In this document: positions 55,429 through 64,000 of the stretch, one piece after another
Layout: each line of letters opens with the position of its first letter
Position numbering within the stretch: position 1 is the stretch's first letter
NCBI RefSeq assembly: GCF_963674925.1
Contig: NZ_OY771648.1
Span: 248,001 to 312,000, forward strand
DNA: 64,000 nt
Direction: 5' to 3'
Origin: an uncultured Draconibacterium sp.
GTDB lineage: Bacteria; Bacteroidota; Bacteroidia; Bacteroidales; Prolixibacteraceae
Program-made: the position numbers and the translations under genes
Notes under the pieces: model-generated
Database searches by the model: none
Told to the model about the DNA's origin: nothing
Seen by the model: only the letters and a program-made list of their open reading frames with translations

Positions 55429-57084
55429 TTATTCCCATCCTGGATTTTGTGTCAACGTTCCGTTTGAGAGCGTAATCTGCGTATTAGGAATCTGCATAAA
55501 TCCTTTTGTAGCCATAAATTTGGAAACATCATAAGTAACCTGTTCCTCAACGCCGCCACTCACAACAGTTTGCGAAGCCGCCGCAATTGCGTCAGCCGCA
55601 TTGTCTACTCCAGTACGCAGCAAGTCCCAGTAACGAAGCCCTTCAAAGGCAAACTCAAACTTGCGTTCGTTCATGATATCGCTTTCAGAAACCGATGAAA
55701 CGGCTTCAAGTCCTGCACGGGTGTGAACCTGATTAAAGTAATCCAAGGCATTGGAAGAACCCAGCTCAGCAGCCATGAGTAATACATCGGCATAACGAAT
55801 AAGAATGTAATCCTGATCCTGCGAAATCTGGAAATCTTTCGCACCACCGGTATCCGATGTTCCGTCAGGTAAGGCTGTAGGCGTGTATTTCTTGACCGTA
55901 TATCCGGTATATTCACGCTGGTCATCCATATTGAATGAGCTTTCAATACCTTCGCCAACCAAGTCGATAACAGAAGCAGTTATACGTTCATCTCCGGCAG
56001 CATAACTTTCAACAAACTGAGAATTGACCGTACAAGCTCCCCAGCCTTTTCCGTAGGGAGAGAAATTTGTACCCCGCATTCCCATCATCACCAACCATCG
56101 GTTTCCATCGGTGTTCCCGTTATAGTCTGATGTGCTGTTGAATTTTTGAGCAAATACAACTTCTTCGTTCCCTTTGCCGGCGTAGGCTGATTTGTCCAAC
56201 GAATTATCATCGGCATTTGGAACATAACTTGCAGCTGGCCAGAGTGTTTTAAAATCCTCAACAATACTAAACTCGTTGCTGGAGATAACATCTTCAAGAC
56301 CAGCCAACACTTCCTGTTTGCTAACCCCAAGATCATCCTTTCCATAGTAGCCTGTATAAAACAGGTAAACACGGGCCAACAAGGCCTCTGCGGCATAACG
56401 CGTTGCACGCCCGTCGTTTGTAGCCGACTGGGCTTTCGGATAAGCATCTGCCGGGATGTTTTCAATCGCGAATTTAAGATCCTCAACGATTAACTTATAC
56501 GCATCTGCAGGGTCTGCCTGTGGAACGTAGTCCGTGGTAGGCACAGTCAACAATGGAACACGTTCGAAAAGACGAACCAATTCAAAGTATTCCAACGCCC
56601 GTATGAAACGCGCTTCACCTTCAATGCGGTTCTTTGCTATCGAATCCGTAGCAGCTTCTCCGGAATCCCATTCCACAACTTCAGGAAGCTTTTTCAACAA
56701 GGTGTTACACCGGTAGATACCAGCGTAATACAACTTCCATCCGTCGTTGAAAATATCAACATCTGCCGGTGACTGGCTCTTGTCAAACCGATCCATTAAT
56801 TGTAAGCCTCTGCCGTCATTTGCACCACCACCACCGAGGCATTCGTCAGATGCAACTACTGAAGTTAAATAGAACGAAAATGCAGTAACAGTAATTTGAT
56901 AACCATCATAACATCCCACCAATGCCATCTCAGCATCGGCCTGTGTTTTGTAAAAGTTTGCATCCAGAAGCTGAGTTTTTGGCTCTACGTTCAGAAAACT
57001 GTCTGTACATGATGATAAAAGGCCCAGAGTTATTACCCCGGCTATCACGATATATAATCTTAATCTCTTCATAATAATTTTCAT
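55429..57084 (-). CDS. SusD/RagB-like lipoprotein, first pair
   Basis: This is a 551-residue lipoprotein (lipobox LGLLSSC). SusD hallmarks are TDSFLNVEPKTQLLDANFYK, AEMALVGCYDGY, GEARFIRALEYFELVRLFERVPLL, AAEALLARVYLFYTG and the C-terminal ILIRYADVLLMAAE with NERKFEFAFEGLRYWDLLRTG. It lies 9 nt after SusC and is the partner of that transporter. ATG at 57072 is an alternative start. Differences from the second SusD are large, which fits two distinct import pairs. Confidence 0.95.
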   Translation of the reverse strand: MKIIMKRLRLYIVIAGVITLGLLSSCTDSFLNVEPKTQLLDANFYKTQADAEMALVGCYDGYQITVTAFSFYLTSVVASDECLGGGGANDGRGLQLMDRFDKSQSPADVDIFNDGWKLYYAGIYRCNTLLKKLPEVVEWDSGEAATDSIAKNRIEGEARFIRALEYFELVRLFERVPLLTVPTTDYVPQADPADAYKLIVEDLKFAIENIPADAYPKAQSATNDGRATRYAAEALLARVYLFYTGYYGKDDLGVSKQEVLAGLEDVISSNEFSIVEDFKTLWPAASYVPNADDNSLDKSAYAGKGNEEVVFAQKFNSTSDYNGNTDGNRWLVMMGMRGTNFSPYGKGWGACTVNSQFVESYAAGDERITASVIDLVGEGIESSFNMDDQREYTGYTVKKYTPTALPDGTSDTGGAKDFQISQDQDYILIRYADVLLMAAELGSSNALDYFNQVHTRAGLEAVSSVSESDIMNERKFEFAFEGLRYWDLLRTGVDNAADAIAAASQTVVSGGVEEQVTYDVSKFMATKGFMQIPNTQITLSNGTLTQNPGWE

Positions 57085-57093
57085 TTAATTGAT

Positions 57094-60000
57094 TTAAAAT
57101 TTAAGATTAACTCCAACCAGTACCGTTCTGGGACGTGGATAATATCCTAAATCAATACCGGAAACCCAGGATTCAACACCATATCCGATTTCAGGATCCA
57201 TACCATTGTACTTGGTAAATGTAAAGGCATTCTGTACAGAAGTATACAAACGACATTGGCTGATCGCTTTCAGATTAATCAGTTTTGAAAAGTCATAACC
57301 AAGGCTAAGATTGCTAATACGTAAATAATCTCCATCGTGCACGTACAGATCAGAGAATATCCAGTTCCTATTATTAACCGTTACGCGTGGAATACGATTT
57401 GATGTACCTTCGCCGGTCCAACGCTGTAAGATAGCAGTGGTGTAATTTGATTGCTGCCCAACCTGTCCATATGATTGAACGATTTTGTTGCCCATCGCAA
57501 AACTGGCATCTACACCAAAATCGAAGTTTTTATATTGAAAGCCGAAGTTAAATCCACCACTTACTTTTGGAATACCGTTGCCCAAATCGACTTTATCTTC
57601 GTTGTCAATGACACCATCCATATTCTGATCAATAAATTTCACATCACCAGCCATCGCACCACCGGGCTGTAAAATTCCCTTTCCGGCAGCCATCCATGCA
57701 TCAATATCTTCCTGATTCTGGAAAAGTCCATCAGTTTCGTATCCCCAGAAATAACCAATGGCATGTCCGTTTTCAGTCCTGTAGAATTCTTCTGAGTTTG
57801 CGTAAAGCATATTGGTCAAGCCATGAACAATTCCATCTGCGGTTGGTATTAGCCCCACTGAATTTTTATTATAAGCGCCATTCACCCCGATGAAATAGTT
57901 GAAATCATTAATATTGTCGTTCCAGTTGATTGACAATTCAACCCCTTTGTTTTTCACACTACCGCCATTAATCCACGGAGCTTTTGCACCGGCAGTTGCT
58001 GGCACTGGTGCTTGTACCAACCAGTCTTTGGTAGTTTTAACATAGAAGTCTCCGCTAACGGCTAAACGCCCCTTCAAAAAGCGGGAATCAAAACCGATGT
58101 CAGTCTGTTCCGATGTTTCCCAACGCAAGCTTTCGTTTGACAACTGTCCCTGATAAGCTCCCGCCGTGTTTACTCCTGCGTTTCCAAAGTTGTAAAATGC
58201 TGCCGGGTTGTTGGCGCTAACTGCAGTTGAAGTACTGATCAGTGAAGCGTATTTAAAATCAGGAATACTCTGATTACCAACCTGCCCCCAGCTTGCACGT
58301 AGTTTCAGTTGTTCGAGCCAGCCTCTTGATGAACTCATAAAAGACTCTTCGCTGATTGTCCAACCGGCAGAAACCGACGGGAAATACCCCCAATGGTTAC
58401 CTGGAGCAAACTTTGAAGATCCATCAGCTCTCAATGTCGCGTTTAAAATATATTTCTCCTTGTAGTTGTATCCGATTCTTCCAAAGTAAGAAAGACGGCG
58501 ATAATCAACCGAAGGGGCACCTCCAACAGATTTTGTTTTAATAACCGTTGTTCCGTCATCACCGAGATGAGCTTCTCCTGTTGTATTATCCAGATAGGCA
58601 TGTCCAAAATCATCCAATTGCGGTACCAGGTTCCAGTTACTGCCCGACACTCCAATACCTTGATATCTTACTGATTCAGTTCCGAGCAATACACTGAAAG
58701 CATGATCTTCATTAATATCGAAGTTGTAGCCGACTGTGTTCGTCCAGGTTAGCGTAAATCCGCTGCTCATACCCTGATTAACAGTTTCATGGTCTTCGTT
58801 GTACGAATAAATCGAAAACCGATAATAGGGAGTGAAACCGCGGTAATTGGAAGAATAATAGTTAAGTCCAAAAACGGTTTTTACCTTCAGGTTTTTAATA
58901 GGTTCCAATTCGGCATAAACATCTCCCAAAAGCCTTTGGCTTCTGTTTATGCTATGGTTGGTCAGCATGGCACCGTAGGGGTTGCCATCGGCCTTATTCC
59001 ATTTAGAATCATAGGTATCGTTAAAAGGACTACCGTAAATATTATTGTCGCTATATACCGGCGCTAAAGGTGAAGTATTGAATGCACTACGCAATGTATT
59101 ATTGTATTGATTTCCATCGCTAATGCCTTTAGTGTCAATAAAGTTCAGGTTTAAATGCTGCCCCACAACAAGCACATCTTTGTACACTTTGTGTTCGGTG
59201 TTCAACCTGAATCCATACCGGTCGTAGTTAGACACTTCGGAACCGCCAACCACTCCTTCTTGCGAAGTATAATTGAGCGACATTGCATAAATTGAAGTTT
59301 CAGAACCACCACTAATATTTAGCGAATAATTTTCGGTTTTAGCATCTTCCTTAAGCATCTCCCCCATCCAGTCTGTATCGGCGAGATAGCCATCCTTCGC
59401 TTCCCAGTCGAAAGGATTGAGACCAGAGTTAATCTGTTGCTCATCCATAATCATCCGGTATTCCTGTGCATTCAACAACGGAACTTTCCTTTCCACATTT
59501 TGAATGCCGCGGTATGCATCGAATGAAACCTGACCTTTTCCTTTCTGACCTTGTTTTGTTGTTATAAGAATAACGCCATTAGCTGCCTGCGATCCATAAA
59601 TCGCGGCCGAAGCAGCATCCTTTAACACATCAATAGATTCGATATCTGCAGCATTCAGGGTGGTAATATCACCTTCTACTCCATCAACAATATACAATGG
59701 CTGTGAACTACCAATGGTACCTAAACCGCGGATGGTTACTTTCATGCCGGCTCCCGGTTGCCCGGAAGTAGATGAAATGTTCACACCAGGTGTTTTTCCC
59801 TGTAAAGCCTGCAATGGGTTTGTCGTGTTCATTTTCGCCAACTCCTCACCTTTCACCTGAACGGTAGCACCGGTTACCAGCTTTTTCTTTTGAACGCCGT
59901 AACCAACAGCAACAATTTCTTCCAGTCCGATAGCGTTTTCTTCCATTGTAACATCTATCGTACTTCTTCCTGCGACCTCAATTTCGGTCTTTTTCATCCC

Positions 60001-60267
60001 CACAAAAGAAAAGACGAGGACTCCATCTCCGGGCACATCCTGCAATGCATATTTTCCATCAACATCAGTGATTGTTCCCCTGCTTGTTCCCTTTACAACA
60101 ATGCTAACACCGGGCAAAAATTCTCCATCGCGTTGAGATTTTACCTCTCCGGAAACTGCAATGTTTTGTCCGAAAGTAGGAACGCCCCATATTACCATTA
60201 ATAAAATGACATAAAGACTCCTAATTGTAGCCCCGCGCCATATTAAAAAACTACACGTTTTTTTCAT
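57094..60267 (-). CDS. SusC-like TonB-dependent transporter, first pair
   Basis: This is a 1057-residue outer-membrane transporter. The signal, carboxypeptidase-regulatory-like domain (GVSIVVKGTSRGTITDVDG), plug (about 130-240, MKVTIRGLGTIGSSQPLYIV) and barrel ending TVLVGVNLKF are all present. It is the first gene after the hybrid regulator, on the same strand, and begins 118 nt after the regulator's stop. A perfect TAATTTTG box lies in that leader. Its first 120 residues nearly match the second SusC. Substrate is probably an oligosaccharide of the PUL glycan. Confidence 0.95.
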   Translation of the reverse strand: MKKTCSFLIWRGATIRSLYVILLMVIWGVPTFGQNIAVSGEVKSQRDGEFLPGVSIVVKGTSRGTITDVDGKYALQDVPGDGVLVFSFVGMKKTEIEVAGRSTIDVTMEENAIGLEEIVAVGYGVQKKKLVTGATVQVKGEELAKMNTTNPLQALQGKTPGVNISSTSGQPGAGMKVTIRGLGTIGSSQPLYIVDGVEGDITTLNAADIESIDVLKDAASAAIYGSQAANGVILITTKQGQKGKGQVSFDAYRGIQNVERKVPLLNAQEYRMIMDEQQINSGLNPFDWEAKDGYLADTDWMGEMLKEDAKTENYSLNISGGSETSIYAMSLNYTSQEGVVGGSEVSNYDRYGFRLNTEHKVYKDVLVVGQHLNLNFIDTKGISDGNQYNNTLRSAFNTSPLAPVYSDNNIYGSPFNDTYDSKWNKADGNPYGAMLTNHSINRSQRLLGDVYAELEPIKNLKVKTVFGLNYYSSNYRGFTPYYRFSIYSYNEDHETVNQGMSSGFTLTWTNTVGYNFDINEDHAFSVLLGTESVRYQGIGVSGSNWNLVPQLDDFGHAYLDNTTGEAHLGDDGTTVIKTKSVGGAPSVDYRRLSYFGRIGYNYKEKYILNATLRADGSSKFAPGNHWGYFPSVSAGWTISEESFMSSSRGWLEQLKLRASWGQVGNQSIPDFKYASLISTSTAVSANNPAAFYNFGNAGVNTAGAYQGQLSNESLRWETSEQTDIGFDSRFLKGRLAVSGDFYVKTTKDWLVQAPVPATAGAKAPWINGGSVKNKGVELSINWNDNINDFNYFIGVNGAYNKNSVGLIPTADGIVHGLTNMLYANSEEFYRTENGHAIGYFWGYETDGLFQNQEDIDAWMAAGKGILQPGGAMAGDVKFIDQNMDGVIDNEDKVDLGNGIPKVSGGFNFGFQYKNFDFGVDASFAMGNKIVQSYGQVGQQSNYTTAILQRWTGEGTSNRIPRVTVNNRNWIFSDLYVHDGDYLRISNLSLGYDFSKLINLKAISQCRLYTSVQNAFTFTKYNGMDPEIGYGVESWVSGIDLGYYPRPRTVLVGVNLKF

Positions 60268-60392
60268 GTAACATAAATTTTGATTAGTAAATTAGCTTTT
60301 AATCAGCTCAGTATCAGGGGCAAAATTAGAGCCAACAACACTGGCACAGGGTATGCCATGTAACTAATATAGGACAATTATGTCTTATTTGG
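59907..60392 (-). repeat. Duplicated susC leader and 5' end, copy B
   Basis: This is the counterpart of 53860-54334. It runs from the last codons of the hybrid regulator through the leader into the first 120 codons of susC. Because only this copy sits next to the intact regulator, it is the likely source of the duplication. Confidence 0.7.
60321..60328 (-). promoter_or_regulatory. Promoter -7 box TAATTTTG of the first susC unit
   Basis: TAATTTTG on the minus strand is a perfect TAnnTTTG, 54 nt before the susC start. No good -33 box is seen, fitting activation by the neighbouring hybrid two-component regulator. Confidence 0.55.
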
Positions 60393-63300
60393 GATTATTT
60401 AATCCGCGCAGATAGTCGGAAGGAGAAATACCAAATTCATTTTTGAAGTTAACAGAGAATCTTTTAGGGGAGTTGAAACCAACTGCGTAGGCAATTTCGG
60501 ATATGTGCAGCTGACTTTTCTCCAAAAGCTGGCGTCCGCGTTTTAAACGAATTGTACGGATAAACTCAGCGGGCCCTTTACCTGTAATACTCATTAATTT
60601 TTTATACAAGTGTCCCCTGCTGAGGCCTACCAAACTTCCAAGATCCTCAACCGAAAATTCAGGATCATCAATGTGTTCTTCAACTGCCTTAATAGCATCC
60701 TCTATCAGTTGTTCATCCAGCGAAGTGATTGTAATCTCGGAAGGAGAAACATCCATTTTCTGGCTAAAGGAAAGGTGGCTCTTCTCTGTCCATTCAATAA
60801 ATTTTCGAATACGCAGTTTTAATAAATTGAAATTAAAAGGTTTGGTGAGATAATCATCGGCACCCAGTTTCAGTCCTTCCAACTGATATTCTTCTGCGGT
60901 GCGGGCGGTCAACAAAATTACGGGAATATGTGACCATTGGATATTGGTTTTTATTTTTTCACAAAGTTCAGTTCCGCTCATTACAGGCATCATTACGTCG
61001 CTCACCACTATCGATACATCATTCTCCTGTAGTTTTTCCAGAGCTTCTTGTCCGTTATAGGCCAGTATTACTGTATATTCATCAGAAAGGCTGTCGGCCA
61101 TAAACTCACAAAAATCTCTGTTATCATCCACAAACAGAAGTACCGGGTTGGTTGGAGTCCTTTGTAGCTGTTCCTGTTCAAACTGCTCTTCATTCTCCGT
61201 TGTATCAAGGGAGAGCTCATCCTGGAGATCTTCATTCGAAACCGGAAGTCTGACTATAAATCTACTCCCCCGAGGTTGGTTATCCTCAACAGTGATACTA
61301 CCGTCGTGCATCCTGACATATTCGTTCACAATATGCAACCCAATTCCGCTTCCCGTTTTTTCCGGGTGCCGTGAAGACTGGAAAAACCGGTCAAAGACAT
61401 GGGGCTTTTCACTGTCCAAAATTCCCTCTCCCGAGTCTGCCACAGACAAACAGACATCATCATCTTCCACGTAAATACGTACTGTTACAACTCCACCATC
61501 AGGAGTAAATTTAAAAGCATTGGAAAGCAAATTCAACATTACCTTCCTTATTTTGTCCGGATCGAATTGGGTTGTCAGCACTTCTACTTTGCTGTCAAAT
61601 GAAAACTCAATCCGGCGTTCGGCGGCAGTACCTTGAAATGTAAAACACAACTCCCTGACAAAGCTCACCAAATCGCCTTGTTTACTCCGCAAAACCTCAC
61701 CTCCGGCATCCAGTTTACGGAAATCAAGCAAGGTGTTAATGATGTGCAATAGTTGCTCGGCACTTTTGTTAATCATTTCAAGCTTTTTACGCATACCGGC
61801 ATCCATTGAACCATTTAATAATGTTTGCAAGGGTGTGAGTATAAGCGTAAGCGGTGTACGAATATCGTGACTTATATTTGTAAAGAACCGAAGTTTCATT
61901 TCATAAAGATTGGTTTCCTGCTCTCGAACGAGTTGCATTCTTTGTGCTTCAAGCTTTATTTTCTGCCTCCTTCGGCTTCGGTATATACTATAAACCACAA
62001 GAGTAATTACTGACAAGATGTACAGCGCCCAAGCCAACCGCGACAAATAAAATGGCGGTGTTACAGTAATGTTTAAATAAGAAACCTCATTGCTCCATTC
62101 TCCATCACTATTGCATGCTTTTATTTCAAGCTCGTAATCGCCTGGTGCTAAAGAAGAAAACACAATCCGGTTTTCCGAAGTGTTTTGCCACTGTTCCTGT
62201 AGTCCTTTCATCCGGTAGGCGTATCTTACCTTATTGGGATATAACAAATCGCCTGTTGTATATTTTAACTGAATTAACTTATCGGTGTACCGAAATGTCA
62301 GCGAACGGGTCAGCTCCATCGGACGTTCCAGCAATTTGCGTCCTTTATAAAGTGAATCGACCACTATCTGATCAATTCCCACACTCAACCCTGTAAACGT
62401 AACTTTAGCCGGAGGTTGGTTCTTCTCCAGCATTTTATTCGGATTGACAATTGAATATCCTTCAGTCCCTCCAACAAGGATATCTCCACTACGAACCTTA
62501 CAAATTGCACGATTATTAAAATAGTTATCAATAAGACCGTCTTCATCCGTGAAGTTTTTGCAGGTAATCATCAAATTTCCTTGCTTGTCCTGCTCTGCAG
62601 TAATTACAGAAAGTCCGTTACTCGTGGTTACCCATAGGTTTTGATGATCATCTTCAACAATACCGCGAATGATGTTGTCTCGCAGGCCATTTGTTTTATC
62701 GATATAATAAATGGTATCTTTTTTTACATTCCACAAGCTCAATCCTTCTGCGTGCCCCAACCACAGGTTGTCGTTGCTGTCTTTATATACACAACTTATT
62801 AAACCTTGTTTGAAATTCTGTGTGCCGGATTTATTTCCCAGATAGCTGCTGCAGTCGTTTGTTTTTATGTCAACAATATAAAGGCCGTAAACAGTTGCAA
62901 CATACAATTTATCGCCTCCATCGTAATACATATCCATTGAAGGCTGCATTTCTTCGCACTGGATCTCCAATGAGTTTAAACTTTCTTCCCCATTGCGTAA
63001 AAGTTGAATGGCTCCTCCCAAAGTACCTATCCATAAATTTCCATACCGGTCTTCTTCCAAACTCCAGATATTATTGCCTGCCAGGTTGCTGTTTTCAGTT
63101 GTAAACCTGTCAAACTTTCCGTTTTCATAACGATAAAGACCATCTAAATACGTTCCGATCCATATTCGTCCTTTCCTGTCTTCCAGAAGCGATACTATCG
63201 GACTTTTCGGGAGAGGAAGCTGCCTGATACCATATTCTTTGTCTTTTACAAATAATCCATTTCCATCAGTGCCCAGCCATATCCGACCAGCCCGATCTTC

Positions 63301-64000
63301 ATAAATTACGCTTACATCCTCACAATCTGCCTGCTCAACATTTACAATACTCTGCAGACTATTGTGATAGTAAGAAATACCGTTTTTATTGTGCCCTATC
63401 CAGATTATCCCGTTATCATCCTGGTACAAGTATTCAGCATGATTGGAGGCAATGGATGAACTTGTCTTTTGATCTTCCAGTAAGTTTAGCACCTCCCCGC
63501 TGGCGACATTATAAATGAGTAGCCCGTTATGATCGGTGCCAATCCAGATATGTCCATTTCTGTCATCCATAAAACGTAACATCCGTTTGGATTGACTTCC
63601 TGAATATATCTGCAATTCAACCCAGGCAACCGTTGGATTTTTCCGGTAAAAAACCACGTCTGTACTTCCGGACCAAAGCCATAAGCCGCCCTTATAATCT
63701 GCATATAGTCTGTTATATAATTCGGAATTGAAATTATCGGGCAATTCAAGCACTTGCTGCCTGCCGGTTTGTTTGTTTATTTGCCACAAATGGCCTGGCT
63801 TTAAAAAACCATATAAGTTATTCCCGTCATCACTTAGTTCGACTGTTGCAACCTCATCTATATTCAGATTCAAGCTGAAGGTTTTCAATTCATTTTTTTG
63901 CGTATCATAAAAATAAAGTTGTTGCCCACTCCAAACCCATAAGTCTTTCTCCTTATCGATGTATATTCTGTAATTGCTGTCAACAATAATCCCAAATTTT
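60385..64000 (-). CDS. Hybrid two-component system regulator (HTCS), 5' end outside window
   Basis: This frame is open to the right edge; the first visible codons are KFGIIVDSNYRIYID, so the N-terminus is cut by the window. A periplasmic sensor made of repeated Reg_prop propeller units comes first (GHIWIGTDHNGLLIY, GRIWLGTDGNGLFV, GNLWIGTLGGAIQLL), then a Y_Y_Y domain (YAYRMKGLQEQW, LAPGDYELEIKACNSDGEW), one TM helix (LAWALYILSVITLVVYSIY), a HisKA domain with H in NISHDIRTPLTLIL, a HATPase domain (NLLSNAFKFTP, GSGIGLHIV), a receiver domain with D in IVVSDVMMPVMSG, and an AraC-type HTH at the C-terminus. It senses an oligosaccharide in the periplasm and activates the PUL (established for the family). 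Confidence 0.95.
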   Translation of the reverse strand, partial: KFGIIVDSNYRIYIDKEKDLWVWSGQQLYFYDTQKNELKTFSLNLNIDEVATVELSDDGNNLYGFLKPGHLWQINKQTGRQQVLELPDNFNSELYNRLYADYKGGLWLWSGSTDVVFYRKNPTVAWVELQIYSGSQSKRMLRFMDDRNGHIWIGTDHNGLLIYNVASGEVLNLLEDQKTSSSIASNHAEYLYQDDNGIIWIGHNKNGISYYHNSLQSIVNVEQADCEDVSVIYEDRAGRIWLGTDGNGLFVKDKEYGIRQLPLPKSPIVSLLEDRKGRIWIGTYLDGLYRYENGKFDRFTTENSNLAGNNIWSLEEDRYGNLWIGTLGGAIQLLRNGEESLNSLEIQCEEMQPSMDMYYDGGDKLYVATVYGLYIVDIKTNDCSSYLGNKSGTQNFKQGLISCVYKDSNDNLWLGHAEGLSLWNVKKDTIYYIDKTNGLRDNIIRGIVEDDHQNLWVTTSNGLSVITAEQDKQGNLMITCKNFTDEDGLIDNYFNNRAICKVRSGDILVGGTEGYSIVNPNKMLEKNQPPAKVTFTGLSVGIDQIVVDSLYKGRKLLERPMELTRSLTFRYTDKLIQLKYTTGDLLYPNKVRYAYRMKGLQEQWQNTSENRIVFSSLAPGDYELEIKACNSDGEWSNEVSYLNITVTPPFYLSRLAWALYILSVITLVVYSIYRSRRRQKIKLEAQRMQLVREQETNLYEMKLRFFTNISHDIRTPLTLILTPLQTLLNGSMDAGMRKKLEMINKSAEQLLHIINTLLDFRKLDAGGEVLRSKQGDLVSFVRELCFTFQGTAAERRIEFSFDSKVEVLTTQFDPDKIRKVMLNLLSNAFKFTPDGGVVTVRIYVEDDDVCLSVADSGEGILDSEKPHVFDRFFQSSRHPEKTGSGIGLHIVNEYVRMHDGSITVEDNQPRGSRFIVRLPVSNEDLQDELSLDTTENEEQFEQEQLQRTPTNPVLLFVDDNRDFCEFMADSLSDEYTVILAYNGQEALEKLQENDVSIVVSDVMMPVMSGTELCEKIKTNIQWSHIPVILLTARTAEEYQLEGLKLGADDYLTKPFNFNLLKLRIRKFIEWTEKSHLSFSQKMDVSPSEITITSLDEQLIEDAIKAVEEHIDDPEFSVEDLGSLVGLSRGHLYKKLMSITGKGPAEFIRTIRLKRGRQLLEKSQLHISEIAYAVGFNSPKRFSVNFKNEFGISPSDYLRGLNNPK

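Noticed and set aside
1..64000. CRISPR array or rRNA genes
   Set aside because: No regularly spaced direct repeats and no rRNA-like stretches were seen anywhere in the window.

Overview
The window reads as a chromosome segment from a polysaccharide-degrading member of the Bacteroidota, probably a Bacteroidales/Marinilabiliales-type genome such as Prolixibacteraceae (genus-level placement is inference). Support comes from three SusC/SusD-type outer-membrane pairs, a hybrid two-component regulator, FecR/ECF-sigma control, LytS/LytTR signalling, a type 9 secretion C-terminal tail fragment, and promoters of the TAnnTTTG type used by this phylum.

Layout. (1) 1-9.8 kb, core-like: the tail of an unknown gene, a large secreted BNR/VPS10-type beta-propeller protein, a four-gene envelope-stress cluster (two LiaF-like membrane proteins, LytS-type kinase, LytTR regulator), glnS, and divergent folB. 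(2) 9.84-18.5 kb, an AT-rich accessory island that begins at tRNA-Cys(GCA). It holds a tight operon of a DUF6932-type nucleotidyltransferase-like protein, an XRE regulator and a KGGVGR-variant ATPase with TPRs. It also holds an HNH nuclease, an Abi-alpha-like protein, and a same-strand set of a voltage-gated cation channel, a PD-(D/E)XK nuclease and an unknown membrane protein. None of the established defence systems I know has this composition, so this is the best candidate for an undescribed system. A decayed GH3 fragment closes the region.

(3) 19.0-31.1 kb, + strand: an ECF sigma/FecR-controlled SusC(STN)/SusD transport operon with DUF4843 and PKD-like lipoproteins and a TlpA-like thiol-disulfide protein. 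It is followed by a UPF0597/CyuA-type L-cysteine desulfidase. There are no glycosidases here, so the substrate is probably not a glycan. A decayed ORF and a strong hairpin terminator follow.

(4) 31.9-64.0 kb, - strand: a large polysaccharide utilisation locus. A hybrid sensor-regulator (running off the right edge) precedes two SusC/SusD pairs, two surface glycan-binding proteins, and then GH5 with BACON, GH97, a SASA-type esterase, GH29, GH43, GH2, GH29, GH2 and an alpha/beta-hydrolase esterase. The enzyme set fits a decorated, acetylated and fucosylated/galactosylated beta-glucan such as fucogalacto-xyloglucan (inference). The two susC genes share near-identical leaders and N-termini, which points to a duplicated regulatory cassette. 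Hairpin terminators divide the locus into at least three transcription units. A stray T9SS tail marks a lost gene.
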